Assembly: GCA_018398805.1 (NCBI GenBank)
Contig: JAGFBZ010000363.1
Span: 124,001 to 188,000, forward strand
From: Hirundichthys speculiger
Taxonomy: Eukaryota > Chordata > Actinopteri > Beloniformes > Exocoetidae
Length of the DNA stretch: 64,000 nt
Direction: 5' to 3'
In this document: piece by piece, positions 60,544 to 64,000 of the stretch
Layout: every line of letters begins with the position of its first letter
Numbering within the stretch: the first letter of the stretch is position 1
The notes under the pieces: model-generated
Databases searched by the model: none
What the model was told of the DNA's origin: nothing
Seen by the model: only the letters and a program-made list of their open reading frames with translations
Translations under genes and position numbers: made by a program

Positions 60544-61450
60544 TTTTTCATAAAATGATGTGGAAATAACCCATTTTATTACAACTGAAATTGTGCTTGG
60601 GAGGAGTATTTTCACCGGACATTTTGACCGGAGAGATTATAAAATCCCGGACTCCCGCATATTTTACCAGACAAAGTCCAGCAATTACCAGACAACGGAA
60701 ACCCTGGTGCCTCCTGTGGCAACCTTTTGCTGAATAATACTCGATTTAACATTCAAATAAAATATTTCTCCTTTTGCATGTGCAAACAAATTTACACGAG
60801 TCCGAAAGACTCTCTCTCTGCGTATTCTTTGATTTTGGCGATGTCGCCTCCTTGCCACAATCACAGCAGCCATCGGTGCGTAATGCTGGGCAGATTAGCA
60901 CCTTCCTTTCGAACGTACTAAATACAGACGCAATCACAATCCCCGCAATTACTTTCAGGGTTGGTAAATCTCATTGCGTGTGGTAAATGGACCTATTTGC
61001 ATTTTCCCCTCCCAGTATTTAGCGCTTTCTGGCGGGTACGCCCCATATTGATTATTCATCAGGGCAAAAGTGCTAAATGAACAGCGTGTGCTATTTTGCT
61101 GATTTGAGAGGCGCAGTCCTCTTTGCACGCTGTTAGTAAATCAGCTTGCACATTGGTTTGCGGGTGATGTCAAGTTTGCACACGTTTTTACGCACGCAAA
61201 CCTTTAGTAAATCAGGCCCTTAGTGTGCATCAGCTGTGTTGTTGGCAGTCAAGGTGGAGCTGCCATTAGTTGTGAGAAAGTTGCACTGAGCATTGTGAGC
61301 AAACTCAGTGGCTGAGGGCGCATCAAACACCGGTGTAGGTCAAAACGGATTATCTGTATTGGAGACGGCGAAATGAGGCTGAACGCTGCAAGAAGTGAAA
61401 CAAGAGTAAACATCTGTGTGACGTTTCCTTGATGATGATGACTGGGGGGA

Positions 61451-61536
61451 ATGGAGGAGACCGAGTTGCAGGAGATTTGCTCCGTCCACACTGTGTCCTT
61501 GGATCCCACTGGGAGCGTTTCAGAAGCAGAGCGCTT
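61451..61536 (+). CDS. Candidate host first coding exon (28 codons + 2 nt)
   Basis: An ATG in good initiation context (GGGGGAATGG) opens a frame MEETELQEICSVHTVSLDPT followed by GSVSEAER, running to a consensus donor CTT|GTGAGT at 61,537. Codon choice is GC-richer and more exon-like than nearby frames. In-frame sequence stops right after the donor. There is no clear acceptor upstream, so it would be an initiating exon. I do not recognise the protein. It lies downstream of the candidate promoter at 49.2-49.8 kb on the same strand and could belong to an alternative first exon of the same gene. Chance remains possible. Confidence 0.3.
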
Positions 61537-61539
61537 GTG

Positions 61540-64000
61540 AGTAGCCTGCTGTCTGCTCATCTGGATTCCTGGGGTAATAAGTCTACTCACAGGAAGGGTT
61601 CAAGATAAAGTGAGAATCACACAGTAGTCTACTTGTTTAAAGACATATATCTTGCCGTGTCCAGACCTTTCTGGAATTATAAATATAAAAAGCATGAGTG
61701 CTATGTGCGCTTTGACTTTTAAACTGAACTTCTCCACGTATGTGCTTTGCTGACCCCTTTGTTGCTGAATTGTTTGACCCCCAGCCTCCACACTTTAACA
61801 TAATGTTGATGTACGAGTCAGAGCTTGCTTTTGGTGTTTTTTGAAAAGTCAGCTGGACTTTTTATACCATTCTTATGTCTTACTTACCTGCAAGCTCAAC
61901 CTACTTTGTGTAAACCCTCATCCTTTTTATATGTACTCTAAACCGTTGGGGGAACTTGTAATCTGACAGATCCAGCCAAGCAGGCAGCATGAACAAGCAC
62001 TCTGCTAACTGGACTGTCCAGTACTTTCCATAAAGGAAACTCCACACTTATGTTTTCCTGCTACTTTACTTCTTGCAGCATTCAGTCATAGCTACTGAAA
62101 AGCCCCTGGTGAGATCAGAGGACAGTGCTAAACTGCTCCAAAACTGGACCATGGCGTTTCCACGTCCGGTGTGATCTTTAGCTGTAGTTGAGTGCTAGAA
62201 TAGACTCAAAGTGAATCTCTAGTGAGAGTTGCTTCTAAAATGTGTCCTGACACTGGCTGAGACCCCTCTAGGTGACTAGAGCAGTGGAGGATATTCTGAG
62301 GAGCCTCTGGGGTGACGAGTGACGCCATGGTAGCTATATTCATGTTGGACAGGTAACTGTACCTTTACCTTTGCATATGGTTCAGGCAGTTTGATGCCTT
62401 CCAACATATATAGATGAAACACAAGATGAACTCTCTTTATTCTTGGCTTGCAGTAAGAGTATCTGCCTTTTACACTACCATTAGAAAGATTTTATTAAAT
62501 CCATAGCCTACAGTAGTTAGCAGATTTTTTCAGGTGATTAGCAGGCGTCGTTTCTTTGATGGAGGTTGAACATTTTGATTGCACGTTTTTAAAATTCATC
62601 TCCATTTTGCAAATTTCACAATTATCACCTACTTTACCTTTAACATGCATTTTGTCATCTACTCTGTTTCCTGTTCCATATACAGTACCCCAGCCTGTTT
62701 AGTGTTATTTACCTTTTTCTCTCTCTTTTTTTTTAATGAATTTCTTCTGGAAACCCTGTATTACACTCTTGTTGCTCCTCCTTTCACTATCTGGAGTTGG
62801 ACCCACATTCTACCCTCCTGACAGTAACAGTGTTTGACTCCCTGCAAGTGAGAAATAGTTTTCTTTTGTGGAAGAGAGAAGCCTCTGGAGAACATGAATG
62901 ACCGGTGGTCGTGACCAGGGTGCAGCCATGCCGTGTACCCATTAACATCTGGGAAAGGCTTCAGCAGAGCTGCATGGCCCTGATTATGATTGAAACAGGT
63001 ATGAATGATGGATGAATGGATGGAAACCAGGATAATTGGTTTAACTGTATGGGATGATATACATTTGCCACTGTAGGTGAACATGAAAAATACACACACA
63101 GCATCCCACACACACTCAGCAAAGGAGCGTCTCAGTCTGTTGTTCATGTTATGCTTTGCTTCTTTCGTCTCTTTCTTTTGTAGCTTTTCATGCTGCTGGG
63201 TTTTCTCCTTTAAACTAGAATTGAATAAATCCAGAAAACTAAGGCTGTATCAGGGGTTATCCCTTGAGGTTAACAGCAGTATTCTTCACAATGGGTTTGA
63301 CTGGAGAAAAGCAGTTTATTACTCTGAGAGTAAAAAGTCAGGTTATCCTCTTGTCCCCTCTGCTCATCAGTTTCCACACCATTGCTTCAGCAGACAGAAC
63401 AACCAGACACATTTTTCTGCCTCAAGACTATGGTAATCAGGTTTTGTCTCTATCCAGGATAATTTAACCTTCGACACTTGGAGGTGTGTGTCATTGTCAG
63501 TTTTTAGTGATGTTTCACTTCCTTCAGTTCTCACTCTCTTCGAGGCTTAAGTCCTTCACTTTCTACAATTGTGCACCTCCTGCTCGTAGCGGTAGCCGCT
63601 CTGGCCATTAGTGGTCAATAGTTAAAGATCGATCACTTGTTGAAAGATGCCTATGTTTCCATTACTTGGGGGCTGTTGAGAGAAGTGGAAGTGACTGTCT
63701 TGGATTATCCAAGAGTCTGTTATTTATCAATATAAGTCAAACATCAGAGGAATAGTAAATGTATATCAGGATCTATCACATTATTATAATCATGTAAAGT
63801 GTTAAGCCTGCCAACAATGTAGATTTCAATTCCTTGTCACACTGAACGGAGAGTGAAAGGGAAAGTGAAGTGTAAAATGTCAGTCGGAAAAGAAATGAAC
63901 ATATTGCTTAGCGGATGATATTTACGTTTAAATCTGCCACCACATGTTCAAGACTAAACATCTCATATGATGCAGTTTTGATCCCTGTTCATAACTGTCA
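61540..64000. other. Non-genic sequence with one LINE-tail fragment
   Basis: Apart from the fragment at 62.9 kb nothing is recognisable. Open frames at 62.76-63.47 kb have no motif. Confidence 0.5.
62895..63035 (+). repeat. LINE 3'-tail fragment
   Basis: CATGGCCCTGATTATGATTG leads into a (GATG)-rich tail (GAATGATGGATGAATGGATG), the plus-strand version of the tail seen in reverse at 28.57 kb. The upstream part is degenerate. Confidence 0.6.

Larger units (their letters stand above)
59795..61219 (+). mobile_element. Harbinger-type element (1,425 bp) with TTA TSD in a palindromic target
   Basis: Both ends read GGGCCTGATTTACTAA inward. TTA is duplicated at 59,792-59,794 and 61,220-61,222. The flanks ATGCACAC and GTGTGCAT are exact reverse complements, so the empty site was the palindrome ATGCACACTTAGTGTGCAT. 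Both end regions share TTTGCGxGTG-like words. Inside is a broken Myb/SANT-like gene but no transposase, so the element is non-autonomous. A Rex3-type tail has inserted at 60,416-60,543. Confidence 0.92.

Overview
The window is nuclear DNA of a teleost fish, probably a percomorph. The evidence is the mixture of fish repeats: Rex3/RTE tails with (GGAT)n ends, L2/CR1-type and R4-clade LINEs, a Penelope-like element, pogo, hAT, PIF-Harbinger, Tc1 and THAP-bearing elements, long (AT)n microsatellites, and low-GC filler between them. No complete host protein-coding gene was found. Almost every recognisable reading frame belongs to a decayed mobile element. LAYOUT. 1-5.3 kb: AT-rich filler with one candidate solo LTR (3.5-4.0 kb). 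5.3-10.6 kb: a dense cluster of DNA transposons. It holds a full-length pogo/Tigger-like element with TA target duplication, an inverted hAT transposase relic carrying its own 77-bp foldback insertion, and a 0.5-kb Harbinger-like element with an open MADF-domain frame. 11.4-12.8 kb: an R4-clade (Rex6/Dong-like) LINE. 14-31 kb: mostly filler with microsatellites, LINE scraps, a 320-bp hAT MITE with a perfect 8-bp duplication, and long perfect hairpins. 31.5-37.4 kb: the most structured part. A 1.3-kb THAP-bearing element with an 8-bp duplication splits an older LTR-like repeat, a solo LTR with a 5-bp duplication follows, and then comes a 2.6-kb hAT deletion derivative with an 8-bp duplication and a 60-bp coding minisatellite. 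38-49 kb: Tc1, Harbinger-like, THAP-like, Penelope and Rex3 relics. 49.2-49.8 kb: a GC/CpG-rich island ending in a strong splice donor, the best candidate for a host promoter and non-coding first exon (+ strand). 53.8-55.7 kb: two L2/CR1-type LINE fragments. 57.3-58.0 kb: a TA-flanked inverted-repeat element. 59.8-61.2 kb: a complete Harbinger-type element with a Myb/SANT-like pseudogene in a perfectly palindromic target, itself hit by a Rex3 tail. A short candidate host coding exon lies just beyond it at 61.45 kb. HOW THE PARTS RELATE. The genes here are not a working pathway. They are layers of insertion whose relative ages can be read from nesting: LTR-like repeat, then THAP element; Harbinger, then Rex3 tail; hAT, then 77-bp MITE; possible Harbinger-like host, then hAT derivative. 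Insertions marked 'TSD' have both flanking duplications visible in the sequence. Family names rest on my reading of protein motifs and terminal repeats, with no database search.
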